Shown here: positions 57,172 to 64,000 of the stretch, piece after piece
How positions within the stretch are numbered: the first letter of the stretch is position 1
Layout: each line of letters begins with the position of its first letter
NCBI GenBank assembly: GCA_947446975.1
Contig: CANFHM010000005.1
Location: 1 to 64,000 of the forward strand
Direction of reading: 5' to 3'
Length of the DNA stretch: 64,000 nucleotides
DNA from: Microthrixaceae bacterium
Lineage (GTDB): Bacteria; Actinomycetota; Acidimicrobiia; Acidimicrobiales; Acidimicrobilacustridaceae
Program-made: the position numbers and the translations under genes
Notes under the pieces: generated by a model
The model's input: the letters and a program-made list of their open reading frames with translations, nothing else
The model's database searches: none
Told to the model about the DNA's origin: nothing

Positions 57172-58029
57172 CCGTTCCAGGCGCGACATCATGCGGGAGG
57201 CGCCGATGCGTTCGGCGAGCACCGGGAACTCGGGCGTCGGGCCCACCCAGCGAAGCTCGTCGACCGATTCCATCGTGGGTGCGTCCAGCGCGATGGTGGC
57301 GATGCGGCGGAACAGCAGGGCGAGCTCGCGCTGCTCGTCGAGTGTGGCGGCCAGCTTGGCGGCACCTCGGACCTGTACATCCCAGTCGGCGACATCGACA
57401 GGGATGTGCTCGATATGGCCGTACCGGGCGAGCACCGCGGCAGCAGACCTGGCCCCCCATCCCGGCAGACCCGGGAAACCGTCGGCGGTGTCGCCCACGA
57501 GGCCGAGGTAATCCGGGATGGACTCCGGGGGCACGCCGAACTTGTCGATCACTCCCTGACGATCGATGAGCACCCCCTTGCGCCGATCGAGCTGCACCAC
57601 CCGGTCGTCCACCACGCACTGTCCGAGATCCTTGTCCGGGGTGCAGATGATGACCTGCTCGACCCGGGGGTCGGCAGCGGCGATGGCCGCCGCAGCCCCC
57701 ATGGCATCGTCGGCCTCATGCTCGGTCATGGCGAACACGGTGAACCCGGCGGAGCGCAGCACGTCCTCGAGGAGATGGAACTGATCCCCCAGCAGAGGAT
57801 CGAGATCCTCACCGGTCTTGTAGCCGTCGTAGAGCGCGTTGCGGAAGGACTCCACCGTGTGATCGGTGGCGACCCCGATATGTGTGGCCCCCTCCTCGAG
57901 CATCCCGATGAGCGAGGACAGCACCCCACGGGTGGCGGCCACCTCGAGCCCGTCTGCGTTCACATGGGATGGGAGGGCGAAGTGATGGCGGAACAGTTCG
58001 TAGGTGCCGTCGACGAGGTGCACGCGCAT
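57154..58029 (-). CDS. 5'-3' exonuclease family protein (PolA N-terminal/FEN-like)
   Basis: 291 residues. FEN fold: HLVDGTYELFRHHFALPS with the first metal Asp, VLSSLIGMLEEGATHIGVATD, EADDAMGAAAAIAA, ICTPDKDLGQCV (metal Asp pair), and the helix-hairpin-helix IPDYLGLVGDTADGFPGLPGWGARSAAAVLARYG. It lacks the DNA polymerase part. Removal of RNA primers or flap processing is the family role. Start ATG 58029 has no TANNNT in the 34 bases upstream, which fits loss of its promoter by the event that cut the heliorhodopsin gene. Confidence 0.88.
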   Translation of the reverse strand: MRVHLVDGTYELFRHHFALPSHVNADGLEVAATRGVLSSLIGMLEEGATHIGVATDHTVESFRNALYDGYKTGEDLDPLLGDQFHLLEDVLRSAGFTVFAMTEHEADDAMGAAAAIAAADPRVEQVIICTPDKDLGQCVVDDRVVQLDRRKGVLIDRQGVIDKFGVPPESIPDYLGLVGDTADGFPGLPGWGARSAAAVLARYGHIEHIPVDVADWDVQVRGAAKLAATLDEQRELALLFRRIATIALDAPTMESVDELRWVGPTPEFPVLAERIGASRMMSRLERLMAAR

Positions 58030-58066
58030 GGGTGGAGCCTCCCACAGCAGTGCGGGCGGGCGATGA

Positions 58067-58738
58067 AGAACCGGCCCCCCGGGGGCGGCCGGATCGCTCA
58101 GCCTCACCAAGCAGTTCTTCGAGTTCGACTTCCCGATCGCCATCGCCATCTTCCTGTTCCTCGCCGCCGGCGACCATCTGTTGATGGCGATCCCGCCGGT
58201 GCGGCGCTGGTACGAGGCCAACCTCCGGTGCGGCATCAACTACGCGCGATGGATCGAGTACTCGATCAGTGCATCGATCATGATCCTGCTGATCGGCCTG
58301 CTCAACGGCATCAACAACCTCTACGCCATGATGGCGATCTTCGGCGTGAACGCCGCCATGATCCTGTTCGGCCTCGTGATGGAGCAGGTGAACCGCGACC
58401 GCACCACCGTGAACTGGTGGCCGTTCATCCTCGGCTGCATCGTCGGCATCGTGCCCTGGATCGCCATCACGTTCGCACTCGTCACCGCCGCCACCGACAG
58501 CACCGTGATCGACGGTGTGGCCGCCAACCCCGACGGCGTCCCCACGTTCGTCTATGCGATCGTCATCTCGCTGTTCCTGCTGTTCAACTGCTTCGCCATC
58601 AACCAGTGGCTGCAGTACCGGGGTCGGGGCCGGTTCGCCGACTACCTCCACGGCGAGAAGGTGTACCTCGTGCTGAGTCTCGTGGCGAAGAGCACCCTCG
58701 CCTGGCAGATCTTCGCCGGCACGCTGGCCACCGGTTAG
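58067..58738 (+). pseudogene. Heliorhodopsin, 5'-truncated (first helix missing)
   Basis: Retinal protein family, distinct from type 1 rhodopsins. The open stretch begins at 58067 with no ATG/GTG; the only usual start, TTG 58181, gives 185 residues. From TM2 on, the sequence is classic HeR: helix FDFPIAIAIFLFLAAGDHLLMA, RWIEYSISASIMILL with the counterion Glu at 58256-58258, MMAIFGVNAAMILFG, ILGCIVGIVPWIAI, FVYAIVISLFLLFNCF and VLSLVAKSTLAWQIF with the retinal Lys at 58688-58690. TM1 and the large first loop, about 65 residues, are absent. ATG 58063 is one frame off, just before a C6G5 run. Confidence 0.85.
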
Positions 58739-59679
58739 AGGCGGGCCCTGACCGCCTCCACGAAACGGACGGGCGAGGCTGGATCCACCATGAGGAAGAG
58801 GCTCGGCTCGAACAGTTCCGCCTCGAGCAGTGCCGGTGTGCCGTCGTCGAGTCGGACGAGGTCATAGCGGGCGTACAGGAGCTTCGAGTCGGGTGGGAGC
58901 CAACCCCGGGCGTGCACGATGCGATCGACCTCGGCGTCGACGACGACGACGAGTTCGCGCTCGTCGGCGGAGAGTTCGGCGGCGGTGATCTCCTCGCAGT
59001 ACTCACCGCCGCGGAGCGCTCCTTCGTCGTCGAGCAGCGGACCCTTGCGGAACGAGTGCGAGATGACACCATCGATGAACACGGTGCCGATCTCACCGAT
59101 CCGGTCCACCGATGCGGCGAAGGGCTGCACCATGACCGTGAACCCTGCGTCGAGGATCCGACGGCCGAGCGCAGGGGCGCCGGGGGACCTGTGGGCGAAC
59201 CGACCGGTGAGGCGCGAGCCGGCGGAGATCGTGGGTTTCACGATGACCTGTCGGGCATCGACCTCGGCGAGTGCCACGGTGAGTTCAGCGACCGTCGTGG
59301 CGTAGGACGTGGGCACGACGGCGACACCGGCGGCAGCCAGTTCGGCGAGGTACAGCTTGTCCATGTTCCATTCGATGAGATCGACCGGGTTGTGCATCGT
59401 GAGGAGGGGACGCCGGGCATGGAGCCACTCCCGGAAGTCGTCGAGGCGATCCACGTAGTTCCACGCGCTGCGCACGACGACGAGATCGAACGCCTCCCAC
59501 TCGATATCGGGGTCCTCCCACGCAGCGTGATCGAGATCGATCCCGGCGGCGGCGAAGGCCTCGACATGGAACGGATGGTCGAAGTCGTCGTGCAGGATCG
59601 CCGTGTCGAGCGTGGTGACGAACGCGACCCTCGGACGGGGCGGGCCGTCGGCGGAGGAGGGCGAGTGATCAGGATCCAC
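58735..59679 (-). CDS. ATP-grasp domain protein
   Basis: 314 residues from GTG 59679. Start RVAFVTTLD..., then DHAAWEDPDIEWEAFDLVVVRSAWNYVDRLDDFREWL, MDKLYLAELAAAGVAVVPT, VIVKPTISAGSRLTGRF (ATP-binding Lys), FVMQPF-like MVQPFAASVDRIGEIGTVFIDG, and LDDGTPALLEAELFEPSLF with metal-binding Glu. It resembles prokaryotic glutathione-synthetase-type ATP-grasp ligases, such as those in cycloserine-like pathways. Substrate unknown. Its start overlaps the SnoaL-like gene by 11 bases; its end overlaps the heliorhodopsin stop by four. Confidence 0.8.
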   Translation of the reverse strand: MDPDHSPSSADGPPRPRVAFVTTLDTAILHDDFDHPFHVEAFAAAGIDLDHAAWEDPDIEWEAFDLVVVRSAWNYVDRLDDFREWLHARRPLLTMHNPVDLIEWNMDKLYLAELAAAGVAVVPTSYATTVAELTVALAEVDARQVIVKPTISAGSRLTGRFAHRSPGAPALGRRILDAGFTVMVQPFAASVDRIGEIGTVFIDGVISHSFRKGPLLDDEGALRGGEYCEEITAAELSADERELVVVVDAEVDRIVHARGWLPPDSKLLYARYDLVRLDDGTPALLEAELFEPSLFLMVDPASPVRFVEAVRARL

Positions 59680-60193
59680 GGGACCAGAAGGCCGACCAGC
59701 TCGGCCAGGACTCTGGAACGGTGCCGCGTCCGTCGTGGTTGGTGGGCCAGTCGGCCGGCGGCTGGTCGAGCGGGCTGCGCTCGGCCTGCTGGCCGTACCA
59801 GAGCTCATGGATCCGACGGACGAACAGCCAGGTGCCGTCGCGGCGTTCGTAGGTGTCGCGGTACAGGATCATCTGATGGATCCAGCGGTCGCCGTCCTGG
59901 ATCTGGCCATGGCAGTACACCGAACCGGTGGCGTGGTCGGCGTCGAGGAGATCGATGGCGTGGGTCCCGACGTTCAGCATGGAGACCCCGATGCCACGCA
60001 GCGAGGCGTCGAACGAGGCTCGCAGCGCCGCACGGCCGTAGGTGTCGCGACCGACCCGCACGTCGTCGATGAACAGCGCCACGAGGGCATCGAGGTCGCG
60101 GGAATCGACGGCGACGGCGTAGTGCGAGGCCAGCTGTCGGATCTGTTCGTACGCGAGCAGCTTCTCGAGCGCGTTCTCGGGCAGGGACACCAT
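59669..60193 (-). CDS. SnoaL-like/NTF2-fold protein
   Basis: 174 residues. NTF2-like cone: KLLAYEQIRQLASHYAVAVDSRDLDALVALFIDDVRVG, GVSMLNVGTHAIDLLDADHATGSVYCHGQ, YRDTYERRDGTWLFVRRIHELWYG. The fold includes dehydratases, isomerases and binding proteins, so the role is open. First gene of a pair with the ATP-grasp protein. Leaderless start with TAGCGT six bases upstream at 60200-60205. Confidence 0.85.
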   Translation of the reverse strand: MVSLPENALEKLLAYEQIRQLASHYAVAVDSRDLDALVALFIDDVRVGRDTYGRAALRASFDASLRGIGVSMLNVGTHAIDLLDADHATGSVYCHGQIQDGDRWIHQMILYRDTYERRDGTWLFVRRIHELWYGQQAERSPLDQPPADWPTNHDGRGTVPESWPSWSAFWSRGS

Positions 60194-60199
60194 GCCCCC

Positions 60200-60205
60200 A
60201 CGCTA
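60200..60205 (-). promoter_or_regulatory. -10 box TAGCGT, leaderless start at 60193
   Basis: TAGCGT, six bases, ATG 60193 on the minus strand. Divergent to the box at 60244. Confidence 0.6.
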
Positions 60206-60243
60206 GGACGCGAGCCCCGCCGCTTCCGCGATCAGTGGCGCCG

Positions 60244-60249
60244 TAATGT
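60244..60249 (+). promoter_or_regulatory. -10 box TAATGT, leaderless start at 60256
   Basis: TAATGT, six bases, ATG 60256. Confidence 0.6.
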
Positions 60250-60255
60250 CGACCC

Positions 60256-61233
60256 ATGTCCACCGCCAGCACCAGGTCCGAACCCGAGGCCGTGTTCGCC
60301 GATGGCTCCATCTCATTGCGGATCTACCCCCACAACGAGCTCGACGCCGTCGAGATCGTCGAGCATCTCTGTGGGCAGGCGGCGTCAGCCGCCGAGGTCG
60401 GCTTCGACGGTGTGATGACCGCCGAGCATCACGGTGGGTTCGCCGGGTACCTGCCCAATCCACTGCAGACCACCGGGTTCCAGCTGGCCGCCATGCGCCG
60501 GGGGTGGGCGGCGCCGTGCCCGCTGCTGCTGCCATTGCGTCCGGTGGCCATGCTCGCCGAGGAGGTGGCGTGGCTCGATGCCCGATTCCCGGGTCGGGTG
60601 GGTGTCGGCGCCGCTCCGGGTTCCCTCGCACTCGACTTCGAGGCGATGGGGATCGACCAGTCCCGGATGATGCCGATGTTCCGTGAGGGACTCCCCCGAC
60701 TGGTGGCGATGCTCGCCGGTCGCGAGCTCGGACCGCTCGAAGGGGACCGGGCCCTGCGTCTGCTCGCCGACCGACCGATCCCGGTGATCAGTGCGGCGAT
60801 GAGTCCGGCGGCGGTGCGACGCGCTGCGGAGGCGGGCGCCGGCGTGCTCTTCGACGGCGGCACGGTGATCCCACGCGTCCGTGAGCTCACCGAGGCGTAC
60901 TGCGGAGCCGGCGGCACCGGTGCCCGCATCCTCATCCGCCGGGTGTGGCTGGGTGCGCCGCCGAAGCAGGCATTCGCCGCGCAGTTCGACGTGTACCGCA
61001 GCTACTCCACCGCCGCTGCCCTCGCCCACTGGCGCGACGACGGATGGATCTGTGATGACGACCCGCAGCGGCTCGCCGACGCCCTCGCCGATGCCGTGAT
61101 CGCCGCCGACGCCACCTGCCTCAACCTGCGCATCCATGCACCCGGCATCGATCCGGCGGCCGCCGGTGCCCAGATCACGGCACTCGGTGAGGAGGTCCTC
61201 CCCCGGCTGCGCGCCCGGCTGGCGACGCGCTGA
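60256..61233 (+). CDS. LLM-class (luciferase-like) oxidoreductase
   Basis: 325 residues. Luciferase fold with SAAEVGFDGVMTAEHHGGFAGYLPNPLQTTGFQLAAM, LLLPLRPVAMLAEEVAWLDARFPGRVGVGAAPGSLALDFEAMG and RPIPVISAAMSPAAVRRAAEAGAGVLFDGG. Differs from the other LLM protein in the window and is nearer to the alkanal monooxygenase-like group. Flavin or F420 use not determinable. Convergent with the ABC transporter gene, 16 bases apart. Confidence 0.83.
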   Translation: MSTASTRSEPEAVFADGSISLRIYPHNELDAVEIVEHLCGQAASAAEVGFDGVMTAEHHGGFAGYLPNPLQTTGFQLAAMRRGWAAPCPLLLPLRPVAMLAEEVAWLDARFPGRVGVGAAPGSLALDFEAMGIDQSRMMPMFREGLPRLVAMLAGRELGPLEGDRALRLLADRPIPVISAAMSPAAVRRAAEAGAGVLFDGGTVIPRVRELTEAYCGAGGTGARILIRRVWLGAPPKQAFAAQFDVYRSYSTAAALAHWRDDGWICDDDPQRLADALADAVIAADATCLNLRIHAPGIDPAAAGAQITALGEEVLPRLRARLATR

Positions 61234-61249
61234 CGTCCGGACCCGCAGC

Positions 61250-63142
61250 TCAGGGGGTGCGGTCGACGCCCTCGAGATCGGCCCGCAACAGGGTGCGGTA
61301 GAGATCCGCGTAGAGACCCTCATCGTGCATGAGATCGTCGTGGCGTCCCTGCTCGACGATGCGTCCACCCTCGAGCACGAGGATCTGATCGGCGTCGGTG
61401 ATGGTGCTGAGCCGGTGGGCGATCACCAGCGCGGTGCGACCGCGCAACGCATGGGCCAGCGCCTGCTGCACGAGTGATTCGTTCTCCGAGTCGAGATGGC
61501 TGGTGGCCTCGTCGAGGATGACGATGGCAGGATCCTTGACGAGCACCCGGGCGATGGCGAGCCGTTGCTTCTCGCCGCCGGAGAGCCGGTGCCCGCGCTC
61601 GCCGACCACGGTGTCGTAGCCATCGGGCAGCGCAGCGATGACATCGTGGATCTGGGCCGCCCGACAGGCCCGGGCGAGATCCTCCCGGGAGGCGTCGGGG
61701 CGGGCGTAGAGCAGATTGGCCGCCACGGTGTCGTGGAAGAGGTGCGGGTCCTGGGAGACGACACCCACGGCCGAGCGCAGCGAGTCGAGGGTGAGATCAC
61801 GCACATCATGACCATCGATGCGCAGCGATCCTTCACTGACGTCGTAGAGGCGCGGCACCAGTGAGCTCAGCGTGGTCTTGCCGGCACCGCTCGGACCGAC
61901 GAGGGCGATGAGCTGGCCCGGTTCGATCGTGGCGCTCACATCGTGGAGGACCTCGGCGCCGGGGCCGTCGTCGACGGAACCGCTCGTGCCGATCTCGAGG
62001 GACCGCAACGAGATGTCGGCGCCCGACGGGTAGCTGAAGGTGACGTGATCGAACTCGATGGCCCCGCGCGGAGCGATGAGATCGACAGCACCCGGTCGAT
62101 CGACGAGCGGGTTGTTCAGGTCGAGCACCTCGAACACCCGGTCGAACGACACAAGGGCAGTCATGATGTCGACCCGCGCGTTGGAGAGCGCGGTGAGCGG
62201 GTCGTAGATGCGGGTGACCAGCGCCGCCATGGCCACGAGCGTGCCCAGCGAGATCGCATCGGAGATCACCAGCTGGCCGCCGAGCCAGTAGACCATCGCC
62301 GTGCCGAGCGCGCCCACCAGCGCGAGCGCGATGAGGAAGGTACGGCTGTACATCGCGCTCCTGATGCCGATGTCGCGCACCCGTGCGGCCCGATCGGAGA
62401 ACTCCTTCGACTCCTGCTGGTGATCGCCGAAGAGCTTCACCAGCAGTGCGCCCGACACGTTGAAGCGTTCCGTCATCTGGGTGTTCATCACGGCGTTGAG
62501 ATCGAACCCCTCACGGGTGATGCTCGACAGACGCCGCCCCACCCGCTTGGCGGGGATGATGAAGATCGGGAGGACGACGAGACCCAGCAGCGTGAGACGC
62601 CATTCGAGGACGACCATGGCGGTGAGGGTGGTGGCCAGCACGATGACGTTCGAGACCACCGAACCGAGGGTGGTGGTGACCGCTCGCTGGGCACCGATGA
62701 CGTCGTTGTTCATGCGGCTCATGAGCGCACCGGTCTGGGTGCGGGTGAAGAACCCGATGGGCATGGCCTGCACGTGATCGAACAGGCGGGACCGCAGATC
62801 GAAGATGAGACCCTCCCCGATCCGTGAGGAGTAGAACCGTTCGACGAACGACAGGCCGGCGTTGCACACCGCGGCTGCCACGACCGCAGCGGCGAGGACA
62901 TGCAGCAGCCCCCGCCGGCTCTGCGGGATGGCCACATCGATGATCTGGCGGAACAGCAGCGCCGGAGCGAGACCGAGCAGGGCCTGCAGCACGATCACGA
63001 TCACGAACAGCGAGATGGCGGTCCGGTAGGGGCGGGCGAACGACAGCACGCGCAGGATGGTGCGCCGTCCGAACTTCTTGCCGGCGATCGCATCGCGGTT
63101 CGCCGACATCATCGACATCATGTGCATGTTCGGGCTCTGCAT
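61250..63142 (-). CDS. ABC exporter, fused membrane and ATPase domains
   Basis: 630 residues. Six-helix exporter domain at about 30-330 (ALLFRQIIDVAIPQSRRGLLHVL, TQTGALMSRMNNDVIGAQRAV). The intact ATPase has Walker A GPSGAGKTTLS, VSQDPHLFHDTVAANLLYARP (Q loop), LSGGEKQRLAIARVL, VILDEATSHLD and VIAHRLSTI. Homodimer expected or heterodimer with a partner elsewhere. Cargo unknown: lipid or drug. In contrast to the pseudo-ABC protein at 18704, all motifs are complete. A TAGGGT lies nine bases upstream. Confidence 0.92.
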   Translation of the reverse strand: MQSPNMHMMSMMSANRDAIAGKKFGRRTILRVLSFARPYRTAISLFVIVIVLQALLGLAPALLFRQIIDVAIPQSRRGLLHVLAAAVVAAAVCNAGLSFVERFYSSRIGEGLIFDLRSRLFDHVQAMPIGFFTRTQTGALMSRMNNDVIGAQRAVTTTLGSVVSNVIVLATTLTAMVVLEWRLTLLGLVVLPIFIIPAKRVGRRLSSITREGFDLNAVMNTQMTERFNVSGALLVKLFGDHQQESKEFSDRAARVRDIGIRSAMYSRTFLIALALVGALGTAMVYWLGGQLVISDAISLGTLVAMAALVTRIYDPLTALSNARVDIMTALVSFDRVFEVLDLNNPLVDRPGAVDLIAPRGAIEFDHVTFSYPSGADISLRSLEIGTSGSVDDGPGAEVLHDVSATIEPGQLIALVGPSGAGKTTLSSLVPRLYDVSEGSLRIDGHDVRDLTLDSLRSAVGVVSQDPHLFHDTVAANLLYARPDASREDLARACRAAQIHDVIAALPDGYDTVVGERGHRLSGGEKQRLAIARVLVKDPAIVILDEATSHLDSENESLVQQALAHALRGRTALVIAHRLSTITDADQILVLEGGRIVEQGRHDDLMHDEGLYADLYRTLLRADLEGVDRTP

Positions 63143-63171
63143 GGAGTGGTCACCCTAGGGCCGGAACGCGA

Positions 63172-63199
63172 GGAACCGGCGCCCGTGGGCGCCGGTTCC
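63172..63199 (-). terminator. Terminator hairpin after tRNA-Ser (CGA)
   Basis: GGAACCGGCGCCC and GGGCGCCGGTTCC, 13 perfect base pairs with a two-base centre, two bases past the tRNA CCA end on the minus strand. Confidence 0.75.
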
Positions 63200-63201
63200 G
63201 G

Positions 63202-63291
63202 TGGCGGAGAGTGAGGGATTTGAACCCTCGGAGACCGTGAAGCCTCAACGGTTTTCGAGACCGTCCCATTCGTCCGCTCTGGCAACTCTCC
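63202..63291 (-). tRNA. tRNA-Ser (anticodon CGA)
   Basis: Class II tRNA, 90 bases, acceptor GGAGAGT/ACTCTCC, anticodon stem ACGGT/ACCGT with loop CTCGAAA giving CGA, long variable arm, T loop TTCAAAT and encoded CCA. Confidence 0.95.
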
Positions 63292-63363
63292 GTCTGCGAC
63301 CTTAGTGGCGGTCCCGAAAGCTCTGCGAATGGGCCGGTGCCACTCATCGGCGGCACCCGTCGG

Positions 63364-63825
63364 TCAGCGGAGTCCGGCGAAGTAGGTCGACAGCAGTTCG
63401 CCGCACTCGCCGGCGCGCACATCAGCGGTGGTGGAGAACTCGTGGTTGAGACGTGGATCGCTCCCGAGGTGGTAGAGCGATCCGCAGGCACCGTTGTCGA
63501 GACTGCGGGCACCGAACACGAGTCGCTCGACCCTGGCGTTGACCATCGTGCCGGCGCACATCGCACACGGCTCGAGGGTGACGATCACCGTGGCCCGTTC
63601 GAGGCGCCACGAACCGACGGCGGCGGCGGCATCACGGATGGCGAGCACCTCGGCATGGGCGGTGGGGTCCTGCAGCCGCTCGCGCTCGTTGTGCCGTCGG
63701 GCCACGACCAGCCCATCGATGACCACGAGTGCGCCGATCGGGACATCGCCGTGCTCGGCGGCGGCCCGGGCCTCCTCGAGGGCGAGACCCATCAGTTCGT
63801 GATCGCGTTCCTGATCCGACGGCAT
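63364..63825 (-). CDS. tadA: tRNA-specific adenosine deaminase TadA
   Basis: Deaminates A34 to inosine in tRNA-Arg(ACG). 153 residues: MGLALEEARAAAEHGDVPIGALVV, zinc site PTAHAEVLAIRDA (His, Glu) and VTLEPCAMCAGTMVNARVERLVFGA (two Cys), then LNHEF near the C-terminus. Leaderless start, TAGGGT six bases upstream. Confidence 0.95.
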   Translation of the reverse strand: MPSDQERDHELMGLALEEARAAAEHGDVPIGALVVIDGLVVARRHNERERLQDPTAHAEVLAIRDAAAAVGSWRLERATVIVTLEPCAMCAGTMVNARVERLVFGARSLDNGACGSLYHLGSDPRLNHEFSTTADVRAGECGELLSTYFAGLR

Positions 63826-63831
63826 CCCCGG

Positions 63832-63837
63832 ACCCTA
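63832..63837 (-). promoter_or_regulatory. -10 box TAGGGT, leaderless start of tadA
   Basis: TAGGGT, six bases, ATG 63825 on the minus strand. Confidence 0.55.
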
Positions 63838-63899
63838 CGTCAGTCGGGCAGATGGTCAGAGCACGAGATGCGCCCGCCCCACCGTGTTCGAGATGCAGA

Positions 63900-63927
63900 C
63901 GGGCCCGGTCGAGTTCGACCGGGCCCG
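63900..63927 (-). terminator. Terminator hairpin after tRNA-Ser (GGA)
   Basis: CGGGCCCGGTCGA and TCGACCGGGCCCG, 13 perfect pairs around GT, three bases past the tRNA end. Same design as the hairpin behind the other tRNA-Ser. Confidence 0.75.
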
Positions 63928-63930
63928 ACA

Positions 63931-64000
63931 TGGCGGAGGGAGTGGGATTCGAACCCACGGAGGGTTGCCCCTCACACGCTTTCCAAGCGTGCCGATTCGG
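63931..64000 (-). tRNA. tRNA-Ser (anticodon GGA), 5' end outside window
   Basis: Minus-strand 3' part: anticodon stem CACGC/GCGTG with loop TTGGAAA giving GGA, long variable arm, T loop TTCGAAT, acceptor 3' strand CTCCCTCC region and encoded CCA. The acceptor 5' strand lies beyond base 64000. Confidence 0.92.

Noticed and set aside
56890-60072. A 1060-codon open frame on the plus strand across tatA, exonuclease, heliorhodopsin, ATP-grasp and SnoaL genes
   Set aside because: It is an effect of high GC: composition is Arg/Gly/Pro/His-rich with no motif, while well-defined genes occupy the other frames.

Overview
The window is about 70% GC and gene-dense, with mostly short intergenic gaps. It reads as a chromosome segment of a free-living actinobacterium. 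Markers are a mycothiol glycosyltransferase (MshA) beside a YbjN protein, a WhiB regulator, two F420/flavin luciferase-fold oxidoreductases, an acyl-CoA carboxylase epsilon subunit and a rex-hemA-hemC block. A heliorhodopsin relic, many GTG starts and the strong use of leaderless promoters fit the Acidimicrobiia best, but that placement is inference. No prophage, transposase or CRISPR array was seen.

Layout. 1-5.8 kb: minus-strand rex-hemA-hemC (redox control plus early tetrapyrrole synthesis), a membrane protein, a 29-residue membrane peptide, a SAM hydrolase and proC. 5.9-12.7 kb: YbjN-MshA, MoaD-like carrier with a membrane protein, histidine phosphatase, YgjP-type protease, methyltransferase, and a GT2 plus PIG-V-type mannosyltransferase pair. 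12.7-18.5 kb: a degradative-looking group of SDRs, a cyclase-family hydrolase and a D-aminoacylase-like amidohydrolase. 18.6-26 kb: a tRNA-Lys, then a divergent locus that is the best candidate for an undescribed system. One arm is TetR plus a cyclic-nucleotide-binding pseudo-ABC protein. The other arm is a lipoprotein, a Cache/HAMP-type sensor, a MinD-like ATPase and an RsbW-like/GNAT fusion. A 17-bp palindrome lies over the promoter of the second arm. 26-36 kb: TlpA-DsbB thiol oxidation pair, universal stress protein, CtpE-like P-type ATPase, dUTPase, oligoribonuclease, two metallo-beta-lactamase proteins, an MFS transporter, FxsA and a sulfotransferase-like protein.

36-45 kb: WhiB, NfeD, two ArsA/Get3-like ATPases, a lone receiver protein and tRNA-Pro. 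Then lysC and asd, normally adjacent, are separated by a Fic gene with an AbiEi-like N-terminus, its own promoter and three operator-like sites exactly 31 bp apart. 45-57 kb: two membrane-anchored prolyl isomerase proteins, an S51-fold protein lacking its nucleophile, then 3-hydroxybutyryl-CoA dehydrogenase, aat, ethylmalonyl-CoA mutase, a CoA transferase, an alpha-galactosidase, an LLM oxidoreductase, and propionyl-CoA carboxylase beta and epsilon. This implies acyl-CoA assimilation through ethylmalonyl-CoA and propionyl-CoA. 57-64 kb: TatA, a 5'-3' exonuclease-like protein, a heliorhodopsin missing its first helix, an ATP-grasp/SnoaL pair, an LLM oxidoreductase, an ABC exporter, tadA and two tRNA-Ser genes.

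A recurring signal is TANNNT followed by 6-7 bases and directly by ATG or GTG. It is repeated at well over a dozen genes and decides many of the starts given here.
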